This document shows, piece by piece, positions 21,877-31,128 of a stretch of 64,000 nucleotides of DNA (the stretch's first letter is position 1; each line of letters starts with the position of its first letter). The stretch comes from Stenocarpella maydis (lineage: Eukaryota; Ascomycota; Sordariomycetes; Diaporthales; Diaporthaceae). A model generated the notes under the pieces. That model was not told the origin of the DNA and did no database searches. It saw nothing but the letters and a program-made list of their open reading frames with translations. A program made the translations under genes and the position numbers. The stretch is from NCBI GenBank assembly GCA_002270565.1, contig NQMI01000036.1, positions 248,001 through 312,000 on the forward strand. Direction: 5' to 3'.

Positions 21877-24318
21877 TTATGCCCTCAACCCCAGTAACTC
21901 GTCCATCATATCCTTGCGGGATTGTCCCAGGTTGACGGGCACCCCGACCACCCTCTTCGTCGTACGGTCCACGCTATATGCCGCGAAGCGCTTTCTCTGG
22001 GGTATGTCGTGATAACCCATGAAGTCACCGCCGTCGCGCCGTATCGACACTAGCGACGGCTGGTCTGACGGTCCACTGTAGCGGGGCCGGTAGAGGTATG
22101 CCGGCTTCTCCACGTCTTGCATGCCCACCACCCGCGGCCGATGTCTCAGACGCATAAAATACCTCGGATCCATAAGAGATTCCAGCTCAGCATCTGCTTC
22201 CAGTGCCGTCTCGTCAAATTCAGCTACTTCGTCTCCATCATCGCCCATGTTCTTGCTGGTGTCCGTCGGCCAAGGTCCGTCCCTCAACGGCACCGTCGCC
22301 TCGTTTGGCGCCCAATCTTCTTGGGCAACCTTGTCACGCATGCGGTCGGTAGTGAATTCTACCACACCTGTCGCGATGGAATACTTGACGACCGGCGGAA
22401 GGAACTGCGCAAAATCGAGAACCAGATTAGGAATCTCTCTGACGCCGGTGCGAGAATCAACGCGACCCGGTCTGCTACCCTTAAGTATCAGGTAGGTACT
22501 GTAGTGAAACATGTACCACATATGGCTCCTCCTCGCTCGGAGGGCTTTGTAGCGGCGAAAGGCACCGTGGTTGGGCACGGCCTGCCGTGTCGTTTGCACC
22601 AGTTCGCACCAAGCCTGCTCACAGGCCTCGACAGCATCGTCGTATAGCGGCTTAATCTGCCTGAGGGCTTCAATCGCACTCGCCATCCGATGGTGGCGAA
22701 TGACGAGGGACCTGATGAGGTTGTAGTAATCCCTCGCGCCTGGACGAAAGCTATATGGCGCCTGGGTGCACAGACTCCACACATCCAACATCTGTTCCCG
22801 TTTGGAACCCTTATGTGGGAAGCCTGTGATGGCCCACTCAGTCTTGACTGGTCTCGACCCCATGACGCGGATATACTCGATCAGATCGGACCAGACATGG
22901 TCGGGGACCGGGATGCCAAAGTGCTGTGACATGTGATCGAGTAGTCTAACAGCCATGGTGATCTCACCCATGGAGCAATAAGAGTGGACAATTGCATCGA
23001 GCAACGCCGCTGTGGGTGCCCTGGGCGAGTCGGACGGATAGGTATGACCCCCTTGGACAGTCATGACGCCAGCCCTCGATTCTGTTTTAATGTATATGCC
23101 CCAGTTCTTCAGCAGGAGCCTGTTGTTGGCTTCGAGGCGGCCAGCCCGACCATTCGCCTTGAGGCGCGCACATAAGAGGTCCTCATCGCCATTGTCGAGG
23201 CCACGTAACTCCAATATGCGTTCCAACTTTGACAGGGGAGTCCGCTTGCGGAGCACCCTGGTCAAGGGTTCGGCGAATAAGCGTTCATGAATATTGTCGC
23301 CGAAGCGGTGTTTTCGACGATCTGTGATGCTTGCAATGATACCCCGGAGCCTTAACCGGGCCGGACGCGGCACCCACATGGTGCTGCGATGCATGTCGAG
23401 AGGCCGCATTCTGAATCTGGACAGGTCGTTGTTTGCATACATCTTGTCGGCTAGGAATCTGGCTTTTATGAACTCGCTGTAGGCCTCTGAGTTTCTCATG
23501 CTGCCACGCTTGTCACGCGGCATGGACAACCAGACCTCCTTTGCAGCTCGAATGTTGGAGGTAGCACCAGCACACCTCATCAGAACAACATAGTCGTTCA
23601 TAAGCGGGACAAATCCGGCTTCCCGTCGGGCAAGTTGGATGCGAAGTAAGCGGTTGAGGATCCGGACGTAGAGAGTCTTGATACCCCATTTGTTGACGAG
23701 CTCGCCCAGGGGTGTATGGACGGCCAATCCATACGAGATGTTGAGATCAGGAGCAGTGTCGATTTCCTGTGCAACCCTGTAGGGATCCAGACTCCTCAGG
23801 ATCTCGGAAAAGGTCGTGGCAGGGATAGTGGCCACCGCTTCGGTGAAGGCACGGCTGCCGCTGTCTGTCTTGTTGGCATGGTCCAGGCTCATGAGAGACA
23901 GGTATAGTCTGAAGGCGTCTCCCTGCCTGAGGGCAGCGAGGAGATTGGCGAGAACGGTATGGTAGTAATAAGCTGAGCCGGGACGATCAGTGGCCTGTCC
24001 GGGCAGCAAAGGGCCGGGTCCGGGGCGAGGGAGGGGTGCTGTCGGCCTGCGTGTGAGGCGAGCGCCCTCTTGAACCCGGCTCGGTGGATCCGTGTCCTTG
24101 GCATCGCCATCGATGCTGGTCCAGCCGAAGGGGGCGCCGGTGTGGGCGTGTCTGCTCTGGATGAGACGGGCGAGGCTGGTGGTGATGGGGAGCAGCCTGG
24201 AGTGCGAGGCGTAGGCATAGGCATAGGCGTAGGGCAGGCGCGGGTGGAGGTGGAGCTTAGGCTGGCCCGACTTGTGGAGGGCAGAGCGGCCGCGCTCTAC
24301 CGAGCGAGTCACGATCAT
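21877..24318 (-). CDS. mitochondrial PPR-like / ATP13-like gene-expression factor
   Basis: Single exon, 813 aa, starting at 24318. The N-terminus is rich in Arg, Ser and hydrophobic residues without acids for about 60 residues, as expected for a mitochondrial presequence; it includes YAYAYAYAS coded by GGCATA repeats. The body is alpha-helical, with repeated helix pairs (for example LLDAIVHSYCSMGEITMAVR) resembling degenerate pentatricopeptide repeats and fungal ATPase-expression (ATP13/Aep2-type) proteins that help translate or stabilise a mitochondrial mRNA. The C-terminus includes a conserved-looking DPRYFMRLRHRPRVVGMQ block. The class call is moderate; the mRNA target cannot be inferred. 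It is divergent from LSM3, 532 bp apart. Confidence 0.6.
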   Translation of the reverse strand: MIVTRSVERGRSALHKSGQPKLHLHPRLPYAYAYAYASHSRLLPITTSLARLIQSRHAHTGAPFGWTSIDGDAKDTDPPSRVQEGARLTRRPTAPLPRPGPGPLLPGQATDRPGSAYYYHTVLANLLAALRQGDAFRLYLSLMSLDHANKTDSGSRAFTEAVATIPATTFSEILRSLDPYRVAQEIDTAPDLNISYGLAVHTPLGELVNKWGIKTLYVRILNRLLRIQLARREAGFVPLMNDYVVLMRCAGATSNIRAAKEVWLSMPRDKRGSMRNSEAYSEFIKARFLADKMYANNDLSRFRMRPLDMHRSTMWVPRPARLRLRGIIASITDRRKHRFGDNIHERLFAEPLTRVLRKRTPLSKLERILELRGLDNGDEDLLCARLKANGRAGRLEANNRLLLKNWGIYIKTESRAGVMTVQGGHTYPSDSPRAPTAALLDAIVHSYCSMGEITMAVRLLDHMSQHFGIPVPDHVWSDLIEYIRVMGSRPVKTEWAITGFPHKGSKREQMLDVWSLCTQAPYSFRPGARDYYNLIRSLVIRHHRMASAIEALRQIKPLYDDAVEACEQAWCELVQTTRQAVPNHGAFRRYKALRARRSHMWYMFHYSTYLILKGSRPGRVDSRTGVREIPNLVLDFAQFLPPVVKYSIATGVVEFTTDRMRDKVAQEDWAPNEATVPLRDGPWPTDTSKNMGDDGDEVAEFDETALEADAELESLMDPRYFMRLRHRPRVVGMQDVEKPAYLYRPRYSGPSDQPSLVSIRRDGGDFMGYHDIPQRKRFAAYSVDRTTKRVVGVPVNLGQSRKDMMDELLGLRA

Positions 24319-24367
24319 CCGGGGCGAGCCTGTGACGGGTTCATGGCCGTTAAGCAGTCATGATGTT

Positions 24368-24399
24368 GAGTGTCGTGTCGTGTCGTGTCGTGTCGTGTG
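24368..24399. repeat. (GTGTC)n tandem repeat
   Basis: About six copies of GTGTC in the divergent promoter between the PPR-like gene and LSM3. Confidence 0.8.
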
Positions 24400-24850
24400 C
24401 CTAATTTGAGAGTGACCACTGCAGCTGCAGGTTTCCCCAATCCTTGGGGGGGGGTTATTGTTTGTTTTCCCCCAATTCGACCTCCCTTCCCCCTCACTGC
24501 AGCCATGCTTTTGCAGGGTAACCGCGAGCCAGGCAGGTACCGAGGTACATACACATCCGTACACAAATAGTACGTGTAAGGAGTAGTCTGTACGTACTCC
24601 CTCCTCCGTCCCTTTTCTAAGGTACGTACTTTGGTGCACGGGCCTTCGATCTTCTCTTGCTTGCCCTTCCAGCATAAAAACAAAACGTCAACGGCCACAG
24701 CAGCTCAAGCGCGAGCTAGTGAGCAGCACATGGGTCTGGCTGCTGCATTCATTCCATCTCACGCACTCTCTCATCTGCATCAAGCTTCTGTGCCTGCCAC
24801 CTACCAGGCAAACCTGGCCCTGTCGCTCTCATTCAGTCTCACCTGCTATC

Positions 24851-25292
24851 ATGGCTGACGCCGGAGACGAGCCTGCCAACGTCTCGGAGCCCCTCGACCT
24901 GGTCCGCCTCCTGCTCGACGAGGTCGTCTTCGTAAAGCTCAGGGGCGACCGCGAGCTCAAGGGCCGACTCCACGTACGCACTAGCCCGCTCCTATCTCAC
25001 TGCCCTGCCTTGCTCTCATCTCGTCTTCCTCTGATGGGGTCCCGCTGACTCTGCTGTGCCCAGGCATATGACAGCCACTGCAACCTCGTTCTCGGCGACG
25101 TCGAGGAGACGGTATACGTGGTCGATGACGAGGCCGACGATGAGGAGGTCAAGACGGTCAGCAAGAAGTCAGAAATGCTGTTCGTCCGAGGTAGGTCGAG
25201 ACGGCCCCTTCTGTGTGCTATGTCCATGTGCTGACATGTGTCACCATGCAGGCGACAGTGTTGTCTTAATATCGCCCCTGACCCAGTCATGA
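24851..25292 (+). CDS. LSM3: U6 snRNA-associated Sm-like protein LSm3
   Basis: Three exons: 24851-24973, 25064-25190 and 25252-25292, giving 96 aa. The introns (GTACGC..CCAG and GTAGGT..GCAG) join in frame. Sm motif 1 reads [19 protein letters not shown], with [13 protein letters not shown] following. Sm motif 2 is [14 protein letters not shown]. The internal acidic loop ([11 protein letters not shown]) is typical of LSm3. The protein belongs to the LSm2-8 ring that binds the U6 3' end in the nucleus and the LSm1-7 ring in cytoplasmic mRNA decay. Length matches the family. Confidence 0.95.
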
Positions 25293-26037
25293 TCCATGAA
25301 GATGGCCCTCCCTCACCTTTCTCCGGCATACACGGCTGCTGTGCCCCATTGTCTGGCTTGAGGGCAGGCTTTCGATTGCTGGATGCGCTTCTATGGCCAG
25401 CGAATTTCGGCCGAGGCGGTACAGGGGCCTGCAGCAGGCCCCCTTGATGGACGGAAAGCGGAATTGCTTCGGCGATGAAGCCAAGGATTCCCGAGACTGT
25501 ATTTTTCGCGTCACATGTTCTTATTCACAGCATGGACTTGCACCCATGCTGTTGCAGAAGGGCCATGGTGGGGCTCACTCGCCGGTTGGACAGTACAACT
25601 GAACACCAACAAACGAGGGGAGAAGAAAAGAATTGCGTCATTTACACAAGAGACAATGAGATACCATCTTCCGGACAGATTTCTTCCCAATTTTCGTCTT
25701 GCGCTCACGGTCACAGATCAGCCTTAGTTGAAGGGCAACCCCGGTTGGTCAAGTGGCCCATGAGGAGGTGAGGCCGGAACTCGCCATGCCCCTGAACTGG
25801 CCCGGATCAGCCGCTTCGAACTGAATAGCTGCGGTCAACAATATTTCCTTCGATCCAGGTTCGCAGATATTTGTTTGTGGCTTTTCGTATGTGCAAACCT
25901 ACTTCTCTTTTCGTCCATCTATGTTGGCTGAATCGGTGGTGCCCTTACGGGTTGCAGAAATGTCTGACCCTCGTGCCAGCATCGTTTGCTTCTTGCCTTT
26001 TATGACGTTCTAGATACACGCAGCCGACTATCCCAAC
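25293..26037. other. intergenic between convergent genes
   Basis: 3' flanks of LSM3 and the Zn2Cys6 gene. Small frames only. Confidence 0.5.
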
Positions 26038-28401
26038 TCAAGAGAAGTCAATGTCTGGTATCATCGAGTCCCAGTCAAAGTCCATCCCCATGCCATAAAT
26101 ATGGTAGTCCTCATCCAACTGATACACATCGACTCCAGCAGCTGCATCACCAACATCAACAGGCGCAACTAAGGGTGCCGTGATATCCCTCGCCCTAGCG
26201 CTCAATATCCCACAGCAAAACTCTAGGCTGTCCCTCGCGCTCCGGGCGACCTCCAACTCAACCGGCACACCCGCCTCCACAGCCTCTACCTGCGCAAGGA
26301 TCATGCTCAGGAACATGTAGGCCTTGACGTTTGTCTCGCCCAACCGGACACGCTCCTCTGACAGCAACAACCAGTCGCGTACAGCGCGCTTGAGTACATC
26401 CCGGTGCCCGGTGACCCGTCCGAGCGTCCCGTCGATGCTCTGCGCCTCGACCTGCGCGAGGAGCTCCAGCCCGACCGCCGTGAAGGCGCACCGCTGGCCC
26501 TCGCGGAACATGCCCCCGCCTACGGCCATCAGCCTTGCGAAGCGTGCGTCCGGCTCCGGCGCGAGAAGGGCCAGCCCGGCGTCGAGACTCGCCTGGCGTG
26601 AGTGGCGGTAGGTGGGCTCCGCGCGCGACCGGCAGCTGAAGGACATGTGGAGCGGCAGGGCGAAGCGGCGGACGAGGTAGTCCAGGAGGTTGCGGTGGAA
26701 GGGCCCACAGTGCTTGGCGAAGCTTGCGCACGCCTGCAGGGCCTCTGTCAGGGCGAGGCTCAGCTCGAGGACGCGCGGGTAGGTGGGCTCGGAGCGGAGG
26801 CTGTTCAGGAGCTGGACGATACGGAGGCGGACGGGGAGTGATTCGAGAAGAGCCAACTGGACCGAAGTGGCAGTCAAGATATCCTTTGGGTGTGGCTGTA
26901 AATCTGTCGTTGACTCGTCCAGGTCTTCGTCATTCAGGTTCGAGGGCGCCTCGACGTCGAACTCATCAAAGGATATCCTGGGTGGCATCCAAGAGTCCAA
27001 CGAGGACTGGACGACAAGTTCGAGGATAGTAGCCCAAAGCCTTCGGCGAAGTTCGGCCTGCAGGATCTTTATGCCTTGGAGATGCTTGGGATCACGGTGG
27101 AGTCCCATTTGCATGGCTATTTGGACGAGAGAGCCTATTGATATCCATATGAGGTCCCCGCCGACTGAGAATACCTGCCGTGCTAAAATGGTTAAGCAGT
27201 ATATTTGCAGCCCGCTAATGCTCAGACGATCCTTCTCTAGTGGCCCGGACAGCCAGTTCTGCGCAGCGTATATCCATTGATGAACCAAGTCTGCATTATT
27301 GAGCGCGTCTCTCCTGTTGTCCTGGTCATACAAACTTGAGCCCAAGCCAATGACAAGCAGTATCTTGAGGCGCAGATCCGTCGGGGCAGTGTCGGGGCTG
27401 TCCCAATATCTTTGGTACTCCAATCGAAACGTAGGGCCATGGAGTATTCGGTAAGTTGACTCAAATGAATCAAAGTAGAGATTTACCATGGCATCGGATC
27501 TCTCGCGTGGTGGGATCCCGATCTCAACAGACCACGTATTACTTCTGCTGGGCCGCTTGATCTTTATTCTTTTTGCTGTATCCTTGCACTGTTGGATAAG
27601 CTCGCCAGACTTAGCCACGAGGGATGCAGTCTCCGGAGTCTTGTACGAAGCATTCCCGGAGCCTTTGCCGATAATCTCAAAGTAGCATTCAAGCATGACG
27701 GAAGACTCTTGGGCAATAGGCATCCCCTGACCTTTCCCCAGCTCCCTCAGCTTGTTCGGAATGAGCTGCGGCCCATCCGACGACCTAGGCGGGGGCTGTG
27801 GCCCTGAGGCCTCTTCAAGCTTCCGCACGCGCTCCAGTAGTCCCGCGACGCTGCATTCTTCCTTCCCCCCAGCTATATGGACGGTTTCGAGCGAAGGTAC
27901 GACCACCTGGACATCAATGTGGCCGACCAGGGCTCGGGGGAGACTGCTGGAGGGCTGGCTAAAGGGAGCCACCGGGCCTTCTGCTGCAACACATGGTCCG
28001 CGGATGTGAATTGAACTCCCGCAGACATTACCATGTTCTATAGCCCCGGGCGGGCCATTGGCGCTGACAGTGACAGTCGGGGTAGGCTGTTGAGTTGACG
28101 TTTCTGCTGGTGGCGTATCTTCTCCAGCCCGGGCCGTGGTGTTCTGTTCCCTTGAGCTGCCTGGAACGGCGCCATGAGAATGTCCAGATTCCAGGAGTGC
28201 CCCTTTTGGCAGCTGTGGGGCGGCAACAGTTCGAGGCTCACCGCCGCGGTGGCCACTACTGTTCAAGGTGTACACACATTGGGCCTTGTGCCGCAGGCAA
28301 TTTGAGCAGGGCTCGTTGTGGTCGCATTTAATCTTCCGCCTCCTGCAAATCTGGCACGACAGCGCTGGTCTTCGACGACGGCGGGGGCGTGTCCCCTCCA
28401 T
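26038..28401 (-). CDS. Zn2Cys6 fungal-specific transcription factor
   Basis: Single exon, 787 aa. After a basic start (RPRRRRRP) comes a complete binuclear zinc cluster with Cys 16, 19, 26, 32, 35 and 42 (CQICRRRKIKCDHNEPCSNC). A long disordered region follows. The fungal_trans middle homology region runs from about 310 to 520 (YRILHGPTFRLEYQRYW, IAMQMGLHRDP, ELRRRLWATILEL). The C-terminus is acidic and aromatic (YHIYGMGMDFDWDSMIPDID), a plausible activation domain. It is transcribed away from a FAD monooxygenase, with 529 bp between the start codons, and an ABC transporter lies beyond that, suggesting it regulates this set. The gene is intact although its two presumed targets are broken. Confidence 0.9.
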   Translation of the reverse strand: MEGTRPRRRRRPALSCQICRRRKIKCDHNEPCSNCLRHKAQCVYTLNSSGHRGGEPRTVAAPQLPKGALLESGHSHGAVPGSSREQNTTARAGEDTPPAETSTQQPTPTVTVSANGPPGAIEHGNVCGSSIHIRGPCVAAEGPVAPFSQPSSSLPRALVGHIDVQVVVPSLETVHIAGGKEECSVAGLLERVRKLEEASGPQPPPRSSDGPQLIPNKLRELGKGQGMPIAQESSVMLECYFEIIGKGSGNASYKTPETASLVAKSGELIQQCKDTAKRIKIKRPSRSNTWSVEIGIPPRERSDAMVNLYFDSFESTYRILHGPTFRLEYQRYWDSPDTAPTDLRLKILLVIGLGSSLYDQDNRRDALNNADLVHQWIYAAQNWLSGPLEKDRLSISGLQIYCLTILARQVFSVGGDLIWISIGSLVQIAMQMGLHRDPKHLQGIKILQAELRRRLWATILELVVQSSLDSWMPPRISFDEFDVEAPSNLNDEDLDESTTDLQPHPKDILTATSVQLALLESLPVRLRIVQLLNSLRSEPTYPRVLELSLALTEALQACASFAKHCGPFHRNLLDYLVRRFALPLHMSFSCRSRAEPTYRHSRQASLDAGLALLAPEPDARFARLMAVGGGMFREGQRCAFTAVGLELLAQVEAQSIDGTLGRVTGHRDVLKRAVRDWLLLSEERVRLGETNVKAYMFLSMILAQVEAVEAGVPVELEVARSARDSLEFCCGILSARARDITAPLVAPVDVGDAAAGVDVYQLDEDYHIYGMGMDFDWDSMIPDIDFS

Positions 28402-28930
28402 TGAATGAAACTGTGAAATATCCGAGGTAACTGTCCACTGGTTCGTCTCGGCCGAACGACCGGAGACGATGCCTTCGTATCGCGACGATGTGTACCGACC
28501 AGAGGGTGAGCACCCAGGGAATAGTTTTGAGGTTTAGAAAAGAATGGACCTTGGACAAGGTGACGGCAGTACAACAAAGCGCTGATATCGGTTTCCACAC
28601 GGATTTTCCGAGCTCTAGTGCCGGCAAAAGCCCGCCAGGATTGGCTTTTCGGCCGATGCAGTTTTCCGTTTTGCACTTATTATCCCCGAGCGCCAATAGT
28701 GTGATGGAGACGCACATGGAACTCCCAGGATAATATCCGTCCAACATGCAAGTGTGGACGTCTATAATAAGCACATGCAAGGCAAAAGGCAGGCCTGGGT
28801 TTGTTTGAGATGTGCTCGCATCATTATGTAGCTGAATTCGCCATTCATCTTCCTTCTACGACTTCTTGCTGGCTTCAGTTACGGGTGGTTTGCAGGCCAA
28901 GTGAGCTCGTATCCAAGACCTCCACCCACC
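28402..28930. promoter_or_regulatory. divergent promoter, regulator / monooxygenase
   Basis: A 529-bp region between two divergent start codons. CGG-N8-CCG lies at 28449-28462, about 50 bp upstream of the regulator start. Inverted CGG triplets are the usual targets of Zn2Cys6 dimers, so this could be an autoregulatory site. A short CGG/CCG pair is expected by chance often enough that the evidence is weak. Confidence 0.25.
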
Positions 28931-30257
28931 ATGAACAACTTCCATAATTCCGAGATGGCTCGGCCAAGCCTGAAGGTCCTCATCAGCGGCGCAGGCATTG
29001 CCGGAAACGCCCTGGCAGTCTGGCTGACGAGGCTCGGTCACGATGTCACCGTTGTCGAGCGCTACCCAGTCCTACGTACTACGGGTTACAGGTCGACCTG
29101 CTTGGCCCTGGCATCGAGGCGCCGAGACGGATGGGCCTCGAGGAGGCTTTCCGGGCCAGGTCCGCGCCGGAAATCGGTGTGCAGTTCGTCGACCCCAAAG
29201 GCAGGCAGCGCGCCTACTTCCCTGCGTTGGAACCCGGGGTAAAGGGCAAGCAGGGCTTCACTAGCCAGTTCGAGATTATGAGAGGTGACCTATGTCGTCT
29301 ATTCTATGGCGCGGCGACAAAGGACGCACCTCACAATAAGGCTCGCTACAAGTTTGGAACGGCAATCGAGAGCTTCAAACAGGACGAGACCTCGGTGGAA
29401 GTTCACTTCGAGAAAGCCGAAACAGAGTGTTATGACCTTCTAGTCGGTGCTGACGGTCAGTGGTCGCGCACACGGAAGATGATGCTTGGTCTGGAAAACA
29501 GAGGTGGCATCCCACTCGCCGACGGACTACACCCGGCCGAAGGTCTATACGCTGCCTATTTCATCTTACACCGCCCCGTTCAGGATGGAGAAAAGTACAT
29601 TGCACATCGTACCTCGCCCCTGGAAAGCGGGCTATAATGACACGCAGGCACAGCCCGAATGAGATGCAGGTGCTTCTCTCGTGCAAGGCCGACACCGGTT
29701 CCGATCGACTGAAGAATATTCGGCGGGGAGAAGTGGACGAAGAGAAGAGGGCCTGCGCAGAAATCTTCCAAGGCGCCGGCTGGCAGGCAGATGAGCTACT
29801 GGGGTCGATTAAGGACTCTAAGAACTTCTATTGCGAGCGTGTAAGCCTTGTGAAACTGAAATCCTGGTCCCGAGGCCGTGTGGCGCTCCTTGGGGATGCT
29901 GCCTACTGCCCATCAGTCCTCACTGACATGGGGACTACTAGTGCCATCGTTGGTGCTTATATCCTGGCTGGTGAGCTCGCTCAACTCAATGGGACATTCG
30001 GAGGGCCAGCCCTTTCCACAGCTCTCCAATCCTATGATGCAAGGCTTCGGCCTTTCATGGATGGCTTGCAAAAGGGCGTGTTGGAGAACTCATCTCGTCA
30101 GTTCGCCATAGTAGAGTCACCATTCAGCATTGCTATCGTGAACTGGGTTTTGAGTTTGGCTTCGTATTTTCGGCTGAACTTTTCGTCGTTATTCGGCTTC
30201 CGTGAGAACGTAAAGGGATGGGAGCTTCCTCAGTACGAGTTACCCCTTCGGGATTGA
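28931..30257 (+). pseudogene. FAD-dependent monooxygenase with two frameshifts
   Basis: Three consecutive frames cover one class A flavin monooxygenase of about 440 residues. The frame from 28931 holds the Rossmann FAD motif (VLISGAGIAGNALAVWL, then VTVVERYPVLRTTG). At about 29084, in a GGG run, coding moves to a second frame (VDLLGPGIEAPRRMGLEE onward) that includes the LLVGADGQWSRTRKM block. At about 29609 it moves to a third frame with GRVALLGDAAYCPSVLTDMG and TTSAIVGAYILAGEL, the second FAD-contact region. Both steps are consistent with loss of one base, and no intron of reasonable length fits either. Family members hydroxylate aromatic or polyketide substrates, or degrade xenobiotics. 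It is the divergent partner of the Zn2Cys6 gene. It could still be functional if the breaks are sequencing errors. Confidence 0.8.
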
Positions 30258-31128
30258 GCATCCACGAATGTATACACGGGCGAGTTATCTCAGCATCCTG
30301 CACCGAGAAACCAGGCATCCAGGCCCATAACCAAGAGGGTACGCTGGAAAAAGCAATGACTGGCTCCAAATGTGATAAAAGCTTCTTTCAAGCATGCTTT
30401 AAACCTAATAGCTCTAAATCCTTTGCAGACCGTAAATGTAATGGCACGACTTACATCAGCTACGGCCGGCATCAGCGGGTAATAACTATTCGAACGAGAT
30501 GACGGCTTTCACCCATCAGTCATTCGTCCTTGTCAGTGCAACGCGTGCATGTCCAACGAAATATGTGGGCGGTGGGTTGGATAGTAAGACGGCGTATTTA
30601 TAGCGCGTAGTTGATGGCGAGCCCGGTTGCTTATTCCGGTGGTGCAATCCTACACGGGTGCAAATAGACCGAAACACAATACGGATAGTACGCAAGGCAT
30701 TCATTTCAAATTCCCTCATGGTCCTGAACAGAACCAGAGACCTCACTTCGGTTAACAACGAACTTTGCCATCAGGGAGAACGGCAAGAGATCTGGACGAT
30801 GAGATCGGCGCAAATAAATCCGCGCACCCTCCACACGTTACAACAGAGATACCCAGGTACGCGATTATCGTCCTAAAGTTCTACGCTGTGGTTCCCTACT
30901 AGTAGGTATCAAGGATCAAGCCTTATCAGCCACCTTTCATCATGCCTAAACAAATTCACGGCGCCTACTGAGGGTCGTAGTCCGCTTATAGCTTGAGAGA
31001 CAAACAACGACCTATTGCCAGAGCCCACTAGATCCAAGACCGGCAAAATCGTCCTGACCGGAATCTGTCGCTTAAATTCGGCCCTGGGGAGACCTCAGAT
31101 ACCGTTTAACGGTTCGAACGCACATGCC
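30258..31128. other. intergenic, no gene seen
   Basis: Short frames only. It separates the monooxygenase from the ABC transporter and presumably holds the transporter promoter. Confidence 0.5.

Noticed and set aside
29080..29096. Very short intron to explain the first frameshift in the monooxygenase
   Set aside because: The only GT..AG pair spans about 16 bases, far below any workable intron.
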